The translations under genes were made by a program, and so were the position numbers. The notes beneath the pieces were generated by a model, which had not been told where the DNA came from, did not search any database, and saw nothing but the letters and a program-made list of their open reading frames with translations. DNA of 64,000 bases from CBDDEC01 sp965226785 (GTDB lineage: Bacteria > Chloroflexota > Dehalococcoidia > UBA2979): positions 186,001 through 250,000 of the forward strand of contig CBDDEC010000002.1 of NCBI GenBank assembly GCA_965226785.1, read 5' to 3'. Positions 18,293 through 26,629 of this stretch are shown here, one piece after another (the first letter of the stretch is position 1; each line of letters begins with the position of its first letter).

Positions 18293-18383
18293 CGTGAGTG
18301 CTCCCCTCGGGCGTTCCGCGGGCGTTCGAGGCGCAGATGATACGTGCTCAGCACGGGGCCGTGCCCCAATCGCGGATCGGCGA

Positions 18384-19148
18384 TCAACCGGCGCTGTCAG
18401 CGAGGTTGGCGAGGAGTTCGTCGAGCAGGTAGCGGCGGTCGCTGGCCGTGAGTCGCACGCTCAGGTAGGCGCGCATGTTCGCGGTGGTCTCGGACTGCCC
18501 GAGTCGTGGCCAGACTTCGTCGGAGGACGGTGCGGTCCCGCTGACCTCGATCGGGTGCTCCATCGACTCAACGGCGAGCAGCCGCGCCATGCGATCGCGC
18601 ATCTCCTGAAGCGTGCGATCGGCGGTCTCCACGATCGCACCCAGGTTGTCGACCGTGCGGTCTACGATCACCGCCGCGACCGCACGCTCGCGTGCGCCAC
18701 GGCCGGAGGCAACGATACCCTCCGGCTGGTAGCGGTCGCGGACCGCGTCGAGGAGATCAATCTGCGAGACGACGAAGCTGGCAATCGGATGTCGGAGCTG
18801 TCGGAAGCGTTGCTCCACATCTTCCAGCCACGAGCGGCAGCGTTCGACCGGTGGGATTGCGCCGCGATCCAAGGAGCTGGTCCGAGGCGCGGACAACAGT
18901 GCATCAAGGGCGGCTTCACGGGTCAAGGCCAACACGCGTGCTACTCCGGATGCAGCCGGGGCGAGGATTGAAACTGGATGGAGCAGGCCGAGCAGCTGGG
19001 CGATGAGATGAAGCAGCGCCCGGCCTTCGGGCCGGGCGAGGATTTGGGACACGATGTGAAACAGCGTCTCGGGGTACCTAGCTCGACATGCCCTCCAGCG
19101 GCTGACGGTAAGCGAGCATGAACACCTGGCGGCGCCGAAGCCTTTCAC
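18384..19148 (-). CDS. Hypothetical protein
   Basis: I do not recognise this 254-residue frame. Its middle and C-terminal parts look like real helical protein (HPIASFVVSQIDLLDAVRDR, AVAAVIVDRTVDNLGAIVET, LQEMRDRMARLLAVESMEHP, DRRYLLDELLANLADSAG). The first 30 residues are Cys/Arg-rich and overlap the divergent von Willebrand gene, so a GTG at 19,052 is a more likely start (222 residues). A hydrophobic patch (LHLIAQLLGLLHPVSIL) lies near that end. Confidence 0.5.
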   Translation of the reverse strand: MKGFGAARCSCSLTVSRWRACRARYPETLFHIVSQILARPEGRALLHLIAQLLGLLHPVSILAPAASGVARVLALTREAALDALLSAPRTSSLDRGAIPPVERCRSWLEDVEQRFRQLRHPIASFVVSQIDLLDAVRDRYQPEGIVASGRGARERAVAAVIVDRTVDNLGAIVETADRTLQEMRDRMARLLAVESMEHPIEVSGTAPSSDEVWPRLGQSETTANMRAYLSVRLTASDRRYLLDELLANLADSAG

Positions 19149-19680
19149 TGACGGTGGCGTTGGTCGTGAGCGGCCTCCTGCTCTCCGCGGCCACGGTGTG
19201 GGCGGATGGTCCGCCCTCGTTGGCCGTCTCCTCGAACGGAGTCTCTGACGGCACCCTGCGACTGATCGTGCATGGCCCAGCCGGCATCACCGACTGGTCG
19301 GCAGCGGCCGACGGCGCGCCCCTCGTTGCCGAAACGGTGAGCGAGACCGCCGATACAGCGACGATCGTCTTCGCCGTCGAGACGAGCAGCAGCATGGGCT
19401 ACGGCCGCGACGAGCGGGCACTCGATGTCGTTCGCAGGATCACGCTGGCGTCCGGCTCCGGAGATGCCTTGGCGCTCGTGACGTTCGGCGACGCGGCTCG
19501 GGTCGTGCAGGCACCGACGCTCGATCGCGGTCTGCTGCTCGATGACCTCGCCGCCGCGGAGCGCGGCTTTGGCAGCGCGCTCTACGACGGAGTGCGGCTC
19601 GCAGCGGAGCTGGCATCGGCCGCAGAGGGTCAGAGTGCGGTCATCCTGATCACGCGCGGGTGGGATTTCGGCGCGAAGTC
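19118..19680 (+). pseudogene. von Willebrand factor A domain protein, 5' half (cut by ISA)
   Basis: The protein starts MNTWRRRSLSLTVALVVSGL with a signal peptide ending around VWADGPP. It continues into a short exported domain and a vWA domain with the MIDAS-like sequence IVFAVETSSSMGYG (D replaced by E at the first position), then ALALVTFGDAARVV and EGQSAVILITRG. At 19,681 the ISA left end interrupts it. The matching 3' part (stalk, membrane helix, FHA-like domain) appears at 37,822 behind another ISA copy, so the two pieces were probably one gene. Confidence 0.75.
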
Positions 19681-20802
19681 CCGTGGGACGGCAAAACCTC
19701 ATGCGGCCCACCGATACTCATGATGCAAGCCTCCTAGCACTGGCTTGCTGACGACTCGCTGACTCGGCGTCCGCTGCACCGGCGAGCGTCCCTCCGGAGA
19801 GTCGAGCGACAATGATCGATGCGGACGCATCGCGTTGTAGTGCTGGACGTACTCACCAAGCACCCGCCGGAGATGTTGTTCGTTGACCGCGATGACATGG
19901 TCGAGACACTCGCGCCTGAGCGTGCCGATGACGCGCTCGGCGATGGCGTTGGCATTCGGCGCGTGCGCCGGAGTCAGAATCGTCTCGATCCCGAGCCGTC
20001 GAGCGCGTGCGATGAAGTCTCCGCCATAGCTACGGTCGCGGTCTCGGATGAGGAACCCTGGCTGCTGACCCCAGGCGGTCGCCTCGATCATCTGCTGCCA
20101 GATCCAGGGCGCGTTCGGATGCTCCGTGACGTTCCAGTGCCGGATGCGGCGCCGGTCGTGGTCGATCACGATGAGCACGTAGAGCGTGCGGAAGGCGAGC
20201 GTCTGGACCGTGAACAGGTCAGCAGCCCAGATGCTGGACGCGTGGTTGCGGAGAAACGTGCGCCACGACTGGCTCGGGGGGCGCCGCAGCGCTTGCCGGC
20301 GGTAGCGACTCACGGTGCGGGCGCTGACCTCGAAGCCAAGGGCACGCAGCTCGCCGACGATGCGGACGGCGCCCCACCGCGGATGCTCAGTGGCGATGCG
20401 GACGATCAGCTGTCGCAGCTCTGCGGGAATCCGGGGTCGTCCGGAGCGGCGACGACTCTTCCAGCGCCAGTAGGCGCGCCAAGCAGAACGATGCCACCGC
20501 ACAACCGTGTCCGGCTCGACCATCACGAGCGTGCCTCGCCAGCCGGACCAACCGCGTGCCAGTAGTGACCAGAATCGGCGGTCGTGGCGACGGAGCCGCG
20601 GTCGACGACGGCCCCTTGTGTAGACGGCGAGCTGATGCCGCAGCGCCAAGTTCTCGAGGACGAGATCTCGGCGGGCGCGGACCGAAGCGAAGAGTGCTGC
20701 GACAAGCAGACGGAGGTAGAGCACAGACGAGCCTCTCGTGGCTCGCCGATACTCTGCTATCTCAGGACAGACCTGCACGGATCAAGTTTTGCCGTCCCAC
20801 GG
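19681..20802 (-). mobile_element. ISA copy 2, complete insertion sequence (1,122 bp)
   Basis: The ends are CCGTGGGACGGCAAAACCT on the left and, read inward from the right, CCGTGGGACGGCAAAACTT, giving terminal inverted repeats of about 18 nearly perfect bases. One transposase gene fills it. The element sits inside a vWA gene. No clear target duplication is visible around it, consistent with later rearrangement at one side. It is the reference copy for the six other ISA pieces in the window. Confidence 0.9.
19699..20778 (-). CDS. ISA transposase (integrase-core DDE)
   Basis: The 359-residue transposase belongs to the rve superfamily (IS3/IS481-like) but has no separate OrfA. Its N-terminus is basic and helical (LENLALRHQLAVYTRGRRRP). 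The middle has an HTH-like stretch (HPRWGAVRIVGELRALGFEV), and the DDE core shows IWAADLFTVQT, DRDRSYGGDFIARARR and PNANAIAERVIGTLRREC. A C-terminal RPHRSLSLDSPEGRSPVQ motif follows. GTG 20,778 opens the frame; an internal GTG before LYLRLLVAALF is an alternative. It is the only full-length copy in the window and could be active. Confidence 0.9.
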   Translation of the reverse strand: MQVCPEIAEYRRATRGSSVLYLRLLVAALFASVRARRDLVLENLALRHQLAVYTRGRRRPRLRRHDRRFWSLLARGWSGWRGTLVMVEPDTVVRWHRSAWRAYWRWKSRRRSGRPRIPAELRQLIVRIATEHPRWGAVRIVGELRALGFEVSARTVSRYRRQALRRPPSQSWRTFLRNHASSIWAADLFTVQTLAFRTLYVLIVIDHDRRRIRHWNVTEHPNAPWIWQQMIEATAWGQQPGFLIRDRDRSYGGDFIARARRLGIETILTPAHAPNANAIAERVIGTLRRECLDHVIAVNEQHLRRVLGEYVQHYNAMRPHRSLSLDSPEGRSPVQRTPSQRVVSKPVLGGLHHEYRWAA

Positions 20803-21075
20803 CCTGGCGGCTTGATCCAACCTGTGCCTGCTACATGACGCGCACTTAGCGCGACGCAGACCCCTCAGCGATGCGTTATGTCGCGACAGCGCGCGCCGCG
20901 ACGACCGCATCGAGCCCTTCCCTATCTAGCGGCCCCGCCCCGCGGCGCCGGCCCGACCACCGGTGATCGGCTAAGTTGAGCAGCGATCGCCTATGCTCAC
21001 GCCTTCGCCTCGCGCAGCGCATTCAGCACCGCCTCGCCGAACGTCGCCCTGGAAGAGGGAGACCTGAGCCTGATC

Positions 21076-21315
21076 ATGGCGACGCTTGGAGACATCGCCC
21101 GCGCCCGGAGAATGGCGCTGGTCGCGCAGGAGACGGGACGGGGCAGGGAGAGCCTCTACAGGTCGCTGTCCGCTGACGGCAACCCGGAGTTCGCCACCGT
21201 GCTTAAGGTGGTGCGCGCCCTGGGACTCCGGCTTCACGCGACCGCAGCGCAGGGAGCAATCGGCGAACAGGATACCCGGTCTTCGGCTCTGCCCCAGGAG
21301 TCGTCGCCGATCTGA
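21076..21315 (+). CDS. HTH antitoxin-like protein (addiction module antidote family)
   Basis: The 79-residue frame carries ATLGDIARARRMALVAQETG, RESLYRSLSADGNPEFATVL and KVVRALGLRLHA. These are the landmarks of the short HigA-like "addiction module antidote" family, where the helix-turn-helix binds its own promoter and the toxin. Residues read upstream in the same frame (FSTASPNVALEEGDLSLI) resemble the missing N-terminus but lack a start codon, so the gene may be damaged. No RelE/HigB-type toxin gene is visible in the 270 bases between it and ISA. Confidence 0.6.
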   Translation: MATLGDIARARRMALVAQETGRGRESLYRSLSADGNPEFATVLKVVRALGLRLHATAAQGAIGEQDTRSSALPQESSPI

Positions 21316-21371
21316 ACAGGAGGACGTTGGATGGCGTCCGGCTTCACTACGCGATGGAGGTGAACGTGAAA

Positions 21372-22103
21372 ATGGTCAGACTGGTCTTTGCGATTGCCGT
21401 GCTCATGTCCTTCTGCCCGTCGTGCATCGGAGGACCCGAAGTCGTCAGGATGGGCACGGAGGGAGCCTATCCCCCCTACAACTTCATCAACGACAAGGGC
21501 GAGGTCGACGGGTTCGAGCGTGAGCTGGGCGACGAGCTGTGCCGGCGGGCCGATCTGGAATGCGTCTGGGTGACCAACGAATGGGACAGCATCATACCCA
21601 ACCTGGTGGAGGGCAAGTACGACACCATCATAGCGGGGATGAGCATCACCGACGAGCGGGACGAGGTCATCGACTTCACGCAGCCGTACATCCCGCCCAG
21701 TCCATCGGTATACGTCGCCCTGGCGGGGGCCGGTGACGAAGCGGTTGCCGGTAGAGTGGCCGCCCAGGTGGCCACCATCCAGGCGGACTATCTGTCGGAA
21801 TCCGGCGCAACGCTGGTGGAGTACGAGTTGGCCGAAGATGTCTTTTCGGCTGTCCTGAGAGGCGAGGCGGATGCGACGCTGGTCGATATCGGGTTCGCCC
21901 ACGAGTACATGACGAAGAGCGGAGAGGGACTGGCAATCGTCGGCCCCCGAGTCATGCTCGACGCCGGTACTGGCATCGGCGTACCGGAAACAGACGGCGC
22001 GTTGAAAGACAAGCTGGACCGGGCCATCGACGCCATGAAGCAGGACGGCTCGTTGAACGCCCTCATCGAGAAGTGGTTCGGCCCGGACGCCGAGACGTTC
22101 TGA
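21372..22103 (+). CDS. ABC transporter solute-binding lipoprotein (polar amino acid type)
   Basis: This family-3 periplasmic binding protein is about 243 residues. ATG 21,372 is favoured by a GGAGGTG ribosome site 9 bases before it. It has a short signal (VRLVFAIAVLMSFCPSC) with a likely lipidated Cys, then YPPYNFINDKGEVDGFEREL, YDTIIAGMSITDERDEVIDF and TQPYI. The closing helix is LNALIEKWFG. It should capture an amino acid or opine for uptake, but no permease or ATPase genes follow. A strong GGAGGAGG plus ATG at 22,178 starts a frame of only 19 codons, so a downstream operon partner was probably cut away. Confidence 0.85.
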   Translation: MVRLVFAIAVLMSFCPSCIGGPEVVRMGTEGAYPPYNFINDKGEVDGFERELGDELCRRADLECVWVTNEWDSIIPNLVEGKYDTIIAGMSITDERDEVIDFTQPYIPPSPSVYVALAGAGDEAVAGRVAAQVATIQADYLSESGATLVEYELAEDVFSAVLRGEADATLVDIGFAHEYMTKSGEGLAIVGPRVMLDAGTGIGVPETDGALKDKLDRAIDAMKQDGSLNALIEKWFGPDAETF

Positions 22104-22214
22104 CGGGCGTCGCAGCCGGTCCGACTGGCGGATTGAACGACGCGACCGAAGGACGAGCCATTGCGGAGGAGGACTACATGAAGAAACCACCTACCTCCCG
22201 CCCACGGTATTGTT

Positions 22215-22490
22215 TCACATCCGCCGCGTCTTGCTGATGACCTCAATGAGCCGGTAGCCGTACCTCGATGCATCCTGGGGCGGCTCTTCCTGGTCCGGCC
22301 AGGCATCATACCGCTCTACCTTGAGCAGATAGTCGAATCCCTCAACGTAGTCGAACCCTTCTATTGCGTCGTAGAAGAGCTTGCCGTTGACCACCATGCA
22401 TCTCATGGGCGCCACTCCGACGCAGTCCCTGAGCTCCGGCCCAACCGCAAACTCAAATATCTCGCTGTCATCCGAAGAGGCGCAGGAGCC
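22215..22490 (-). pseudogene. DUF4377 domain protein, C-terminal fragment
   Basis: About 90 residues are left: FAVGPELRDCVGVAPMRCMV, KLFYDAIEGFDYVEGFDYLL and YGYRLIEVISKTR. They match DUF4377, a small secreted/lipoprotein domain with a conserved Cys pair and the FYDxIEGFxYxxGxxY motif. The N-terminal signal region is replaced at about 22,490 by the left end of an IS3-family element. Confidence 0.75.
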
Positions 22491-22550
22491 TGACCCGCTT
22501 TCCCGGACACCTAGCCTGAGGCGACGATGTCGCCCAGGGAGGAGTCCTGG

Positions 22551-22838
22551 ATGCCCCGAGCCTACCCACCCGAGTTCCGCCGTCGTGCTGTCGAACTGGC
22601 CCGGCTGCGGGAGAAACCGATCGCGCGGATCGCTGCGGACCTGGGGATCGCCGGGTCGTGCCTGCACCGCTGGCTGCGGCAGGCCGATGTCGACGAGGGC
22701 CACAGAGAGGGCCTGACGAGCGACGAGCGGGCGGAGCTGGTGCGGCTGCGCCGGGCCAACCGCACCCTGGAGATGGAGAACGAGATTCTGAAGCGCGCCG
22801 CCGCCCTCTTCGCGCGCGAGAACGTGCTCCCAAAATGA
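22551..22838 (+). CDS. IS3 transposase OrfA
   Basis: The 95-residue protein has the IS3 HTH (YPPEFRRRAVELARLREKPI, GSCLHRWLRQADVDEG) and the leucine-zipper-like tail (LRRANRTLEMENEILKRAAA). ATG 22,551 follows GGAGGAG. Its stop overlaps the start of orfB (ATGA), the usual IS3 arrangement for translational coupling or frameshifting. Confidence 0.9.
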   Translation: MPRAYPPEFRRRAVELARLREKPIARIAADLGIAGSCLHRWLRQADVDEGHREGLTSDERAELVRLRRANRTLEMENEILKRAAALFARENVLPK

Positions 22839-23323
22839 GATACCGGCTGGTCCGTGAGCTTGCCGCCGACGGGGTCGTCGTGGCGGTGGCCTGCCGGGTA
22901 CTCGCGGTCTCGACAGCGGGCTACTACGAGTGGGGAGAGCGGGCGCCCTCGGCCCGCGCCGTCGCCGACCAGGCGCTGAGCGAGCAGATCGTGGAGATCC
23001 ACGCCATGTCGCGAGGCAGCTACGGAGCGCCGCGGGTGCACGCCGAACTGCGGCTCGGGCAGGGCGTCCGTTGCGGTCGCAAGCGGGTGGCACGGCTAAT
23101 GCGGAGCGCAGGACTGCGTGGAATCTACCGGCGGCGCGGGAGACACGCTCGCCCGGCGCCTGCCGTCCACGACGACCTGGTGCGCCGGCGCTTCGTGGCC
23201 GACGCGTCGGACCGGCTCTGGCTGACCGACATCACCGAGCACCCCACGCGGGAGGGGAAGGTCTATTGCGCCGCCGTGCTGGACGTCTACTCACGGCGGA
23301 TCGTGGGCTGGGTCCATTGCTGA
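22835..23323 (+). pseudogene. IS3 transposase OrfB, truncated
   Basis: Only 162 of the usual 280-300 residues are present. HTH_21-type residues (VEIHAMSRGSYGAPRVHAEL) and the first catalytic Asp (DRLWLTDITEHPT) are visible, followed by YCAAVLDVYSRRIVGW. The second D and the E are missing, so no active enzyme is made. Confidence 0.85.
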
Positions 23324-23505
23324 CCACCAAGGACTCTCATCAACGGCGGTCCCGTTTCAGGGGGTCAGGTCGTTGTACTTGATCCGCCAGTCCTCGAGCA
23401 GGCTGTCGAATAGCAGGGTGCTGAAAAAGGGCTGGCGAGGGGATCGCGGGGCGTCCGGCCGGCGGGTAGGATAGCGCTGGCGGGGGCACAGCCTGGAGGT
23501 GCCCC

Positions 23506-23632
23506 GTGCGAGGCGACGCTGAGCGTCAGGCCAACATGCTGCTGGCGGTCACGCCGGACTCCTTCATCCCCGAGGAGCACCCGATCCGCCGCATCAAACC
23601 GATCGTCGAATCGGCGGCAGCGGACCGGGCCC
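23506..23632 (+). pseudogene. IS1182-family transposase, N-terminal fragment
   Basis: GTG 23,506 starts VRGDAERQANMLLAVTPDSF followed by IPEEHPIRRIKPIVESA, the typical opening of IS1182-type transposases. It ends after about 42 residues. The next matching segment of the same family (RYDLLFKWFLDLNVSDEPFD) is found at 36,329-36,598 on the other strand. The bases 23,324-23,505 and 23,633-23,891 hold nothing else I recognise. Confidence 0.7.
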
Positions 23633-23891
23633 GCCTCGGCGGAGCCCGCTTAAAAGTGTGCAGCGCCCACCCCGAACCTCAGCATGCACCGGACCTCCGC
23701 GGGTCCCACGACGAGTGCGGATGGAAGTCAGGCAGGTCGGGCGGCAAGGCGAGTGAGCGAAGAGCGAAGGAGCGCGCATCACGGAACTTGACACGGACCG
23801 GCCTTCTCATGGAAGTCCGCTGCTCTGCCACCGTGAGGATCCCGTGATCGATTGACGCCTCGGGCACGTTTCAGTCCTCGTCGTGCCAGCC

Positions 23892-25526
23892 CTACGTCCA
23901 CACGCTCCAGCCGGTGCGCGCCGCGATCTCATCGGCGGCCCGGCAGTAGACCTCGGCATGGGCGAAATGGTCCGCACGGCCGTGCTCGGACCAGCGCGCG
24001 ACCCAGTTGCCGTGGGCGTCTTGCTCCAGCGTGCGCTGGGGCGCCAGCAGCTCCCGGTAATAGGCGCCGCTACCGTCGGCGACCCGGCCCCCGAGCCTCC
24101 GCGCGTCGCGGGGCAGCTCGGTGGCGCCCGCCCGGAAGCGCTCCACCATCTCATCGATCGCCTGCGTGCGTTCCAGCCGCACGCTGCGGACGCCCGCCTG
24201 CCTCTGGCGCGCCCCGTGATCGGCCGGTGCCGCGCCGTAGTACGCGCACCACGCCTGATTGTGCCGCCGCGCGAACGCCGCCGCCAGCCGCGTCTCGGGC
24301 AGGGCATCGATGACCGCTTTCTTGACGTGAAAGCGCTCCATCAGTGCGTCGAGCTCGTCGAAGCTCGCGACGGTCTGCGCGAACCAGAGGCGCGGCAGGC
24401 GCGCGCTGCGCCGGTGGTGGAAGCCGTCGCGATCGTGCACCGTCTCGTGGACGTGTTCGCGGATGACGACGTGGAGCTTGAGGCCCACATCCACGCCCAT
24501 GTCGCAGGGCTGGCCGGCGTACGCGTCCAATCCGTAGTCGCGCCGGCAGCGATCGAGTAACTCGAGGCTGAGGCCGCCACCGGGGGGCGCGAACACCTCG
24601 CCCAGGTCACTGTTGTGGAACTCCTGCAGGGCCGCGGGGGTGTCCGCGGCGCTCGCCCGGACCATCGCGGCGAGGTTGGCCCAGGGACTGTAGAGGCGGC
24701 TGAGGTGATAGCCGCGGATGTCGGTGTTGCCGGGCGCCTCGGCGCGCCACTCCCCCTCGAGCCTGACGTCCATCGCGGCCGCGCAGGCGCGACAGACGAC
24801 GCGGGCCCGGGCGCAGTCGACGTTGTCGTCCCAGGTCAGGGGCTGCATCAGTCTGCAGGCGGGGCAGGGGAGGTGGTAGCGCCGCTGGTCGGACTGCAGG
24901 TAGAGCGCGTTGGCCCCGGCCTCCGGGAAGCGCGGCGTCGAGGCGACGATCAGGCGTCCGGCTTGGCTCGAGGCCAGCCGCTTCTGGGCCAGCTCGAACG
25001 TGCCCTCCGCCATCTGGTCGAACTCGTCGAGCACGACGAGGTCGGCGTCGACGGAAGCGATCTGGCGCCGGTTGTCCGCGCCGCGCAAGAAGAGGTAGCC
25101 GGGGCCGATCCGTTTGAGCCGCTTGCTGTCCGCCCCCTTGCGCCGCGGTGGCTCCGGTTGCAGCCGCGCGCGGAGGTAGGGGCTGTCCTGGAGCGCGCGG
25201 TCGAAGCGCGCCTGCGCGAAGTCGTCCATCTGGTTCTGGGTCGGCATCAGGAAGAGGACATGCCCCCGGCCCGCGTAGCCGCTGTCCGCGGCCCACAGCG
25301 CCTGGTTGACGCAGAGCTCCGTGGCGCCGACCTGGGCCGACTTCTGGATGACGACGAGGGGACTGGGGTCACGCGCGATCGCCGCCAGGGCCGGGAGGTG
25401 CTGCAGGGGGCGCCCCGCCACCGCCCGATGGGTCATCGCCCAGGCCCACGGGTCGCTCGGGTCCCGGCGGCTTTTTTCCGCCCACAGCGCCCTCCGCAAG
25501 CTGGAGGAGACGGTCGAGTTCGTCAT
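23892..25526 (-). CDS. Phage terminase large subunit (GpA-like)
   Basis: This 544-residue protein is the packaging ATPase/nuclease of a tailed phage. ATG 25,526 starts MTNSTVSSSLRRALWAEKSR. The ATPase has the Walker-A-like VVIQKSAQVGATE (residues 59-70) and Walker B DLVVLDEFDQM (162-172). A Cys cluster (LPCPACRLMQ, RVVCRACAAAMD) follows, then the nuclease part with DMGVDVGLKLHVVI and ADHFAHAEVYCRAADEI. It overlaps the small-subunit-like gene upstream by 158 bases. The gene is intact, but no capsid, portal or tail genes follow, so the prophage is only a remnant. An unrelated continuation of the open frame upstream of the start is not coding. Confidence 0.9.
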   Translation of the reverse strand: MTNSTVSSSLRRALWAEKSRRDPSDPWAWAMTHRAVAGRPLQHLPALAAIARDPSPLVVIQKSAQVGATELCVNQALWAADSGYAGRGHVLFLMPTQNQMDDFAQARFDRALQDSPYLRARLQPEPPRRKGADSKRLKRIGPGYLFLRGADNRRQIASVDADLVVLDEFDQMAEGTFELAQKRLASSQAGRLIVASTPRFPEAGANALYLQSDQRRYHLPCPACRLMQPLTWDDNVDCARARVVCRACAAAMDVRLEGEWRAEAPGNTDIRGYHLSRLYSPWANLAAMVRASAADTPAALQEFHNSDLGEVFAPPGGGLSLELLDRCRRDYGLDAYAGQPCDMGVDVGLKLHVVIREHVHETVHDRDGFHHRRSARLPRLWFAQTVASFDELDALMERFHVKKAVIDALPETRLAAAFARRHNQAWCAYYGAAPADHGARQRQAGVRSVRLERTQAIDEMVERFRAGATELPRDARRLGGRVADGSGAYYRELLAPQRTLEQDAHGNWVARWSEHGRADHFAHAEVYCRAADEIAARTGWSVWT

Positions 25527-25962
25527 CAGCGAGTCCTTCCACGCGGGCCGTCGTCGCGTCGACGGCCTCCGTCCGTTCGGTGGGCACGCCCCGCACGAGG
25601 CGTTCCAGTTTGGCCCCCTCCGTGATCGCCCGGATCGCCGCCTCCGGCGACGCCGCGGCTGCCGCGACGCCCTGCAGCCAGGCGGCGCCCTTCTGCTGCA
25701 GGAGCAGCGCCTCGCTGACCTGGCGCGCGTGCATCTCCCGGATCGCCGCCAGCTCCGCCTCCTCGGCGGCAGCACGGGCGCGATGCTCGAAGGCCGCCAG
25801 CCGGTGCTGCCAGTGGAAGCAGCGCGACCATTCGTAGAGGGTGCGCAGGCTGGGAGTGCGTCCCGCCGCGGCGAGCCCGGCATGGAGCCGCTCGATCGAG
25901 CGCTCGGCCCCCAGCGCGAGATAGGTGGCGTAGGCCTCGCGATGGCGGGTGGTCTCACGCAT
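25369..25962 (-). CDS. Terminase small-subunit-like phage protein
   Basis: The 197-residue protein starts at ATG 25,962 with REAYATYLALGAERSIERLH, then RTLYEWSRCFHWQHRLAAFE (an HTH-like segment), a long coiled helix (RARAAAEEAELAAIREMHAR) and a Pro/Gly-rich tail. Its place just upstream of the large terminase, overlapping it, indicates the DNA-recognition subunit. The assignment rests mostly on context. Its start overlaps the ParB-like gene by 8 bases. Confidence 0.65.
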   Translation of the reverse strand: MRETTRHREAYATYLALGAERSIERLHAGLAAAGRTPSLRTLYEWSRCFHWQHRLAAFEHRARAAAEEAELAAIREMHARQVSEALLLQQKGAAWLQGVAAAAASPEAAIRAITEGAKLERLVRGVPTERTEAVDATTARVEGLADDELDRLLQLAEGAVGGKKPPGPERPVGLGDDPSGGGGAPPAAPPGPGGDRA

Positions 25963-26629
25963 CCCGCGACTCCTGCCAGACCCGGCAGATCGCCGCCAGC
26001 GCCCGCCCGCGCCTGTTGGGCCCCACCAGCGGCGCCATCGCCGTGGCGACCGCCGCCTCGATCGCGCCCTCGTCGGCGGCGGTCACCGCGAAGGACACGA
26101 CCCGCGGCGCCTGGCGCTGGGCCACGGCCGCCGCCGTCACCAGCTCGGCCAGCAGCGCCTCCGGGTCGAGGTCGATCAGGGCCAGGGTCTGCGTGATGGC
26201 GTCGGCGTCTTCGGGAAGGAGCGTCGCCAGCTCCTCCAGAGGGAAGTGATCGGTCAGCTCCTGCAACAGCGACGCCCGCTGGGCGGGGACATCCTCGCCA
26301 TGCAGCCGATTGAGGGTGGCCAGCAGGATCAGGGCGCTGGCATCGTCGCACGGCCAGCAGAAGCACGGCGCCGTGGGCCAGCCCAGCTCGCGCAGCACGG
26401 CGAGCCGCTGGTGGCCGTCCAGGACCTGGTAGCCGCCTGCGAGATCCGGCAGGGGCCGCACGATCAGGGGCGGGCAGATCCGCTCCCGCTCGAGGTTGCG
26501 CCGCAGGGTCGCGCGCACCGCAGCGTCCATGACGTTGGCGTTCGCGGGGTGCGGATGGAGGTCGGCGAGCGGGATGTCGCGCAGCCGCTCAGCGCCGGGC
26601 GATGACGAGGTACTCGTGGCTGGTGGCAT
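25955..26629 (-). CDS. ParB/Srx-like nuclease-domain phage protein
   Basis: This 224-residue protein has the ParB N-terminal fold motifs DIPLADLHPHPANANVMDAA, CPPLIVRPLPDLAGGYQVLD and GHQRLAVLRELGW. The following helices include LILLATLNRLHGEDVPAQRA. In phages such proteins occur beside terminases and methylases and may regulate or cleave DNA; it need not act in partition. It sits between the small terminase gene and the Dam-like methylase gene, overlapping both. Confidence 0.8.
   Translation of the reverse strand: MPPATSTSSSPGAERLRDIPLADLHPHPANANVMDAAVRATLRRNLERERICPPLIVRPLPDLAGGYQVLDGHQRLAVLRELGWPTAPCFCWPCDDASALILLATLNRLHGEDVPAQRASLLQELTDHFPLEELATLLPEDADAITQTLALIDLDPEALLAELVTAAAVAQRQAPRVVSFAVTAADEGAIEAAVATAMAPLVGPNRRGRALAAICRVWQESRDA

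Larger units (their letters stand above)
22488..23330 (+). mobile_element. IS3-family insertion sequence, 3' truncated
   Basis: The left end includes TGACCCGCTTTCCCGGACAC. Two overlapping transposase frames (orfA, orfB) follow. orfB breaks off after the first part of its DDE domain at about 23,323, and no right end is found. The first 81 bases of this element also occur, inverted, at 32,686-32,766. Confidence 0.85.

Noticed and set aside
25527..26366. Upstream extension of the terminase open frame to about 824 residues
   Set aside because: The added part is Arg/Pro/Gly-rich shadow coding of the two overlapping genes. The terminase begins at ATG 25,526.
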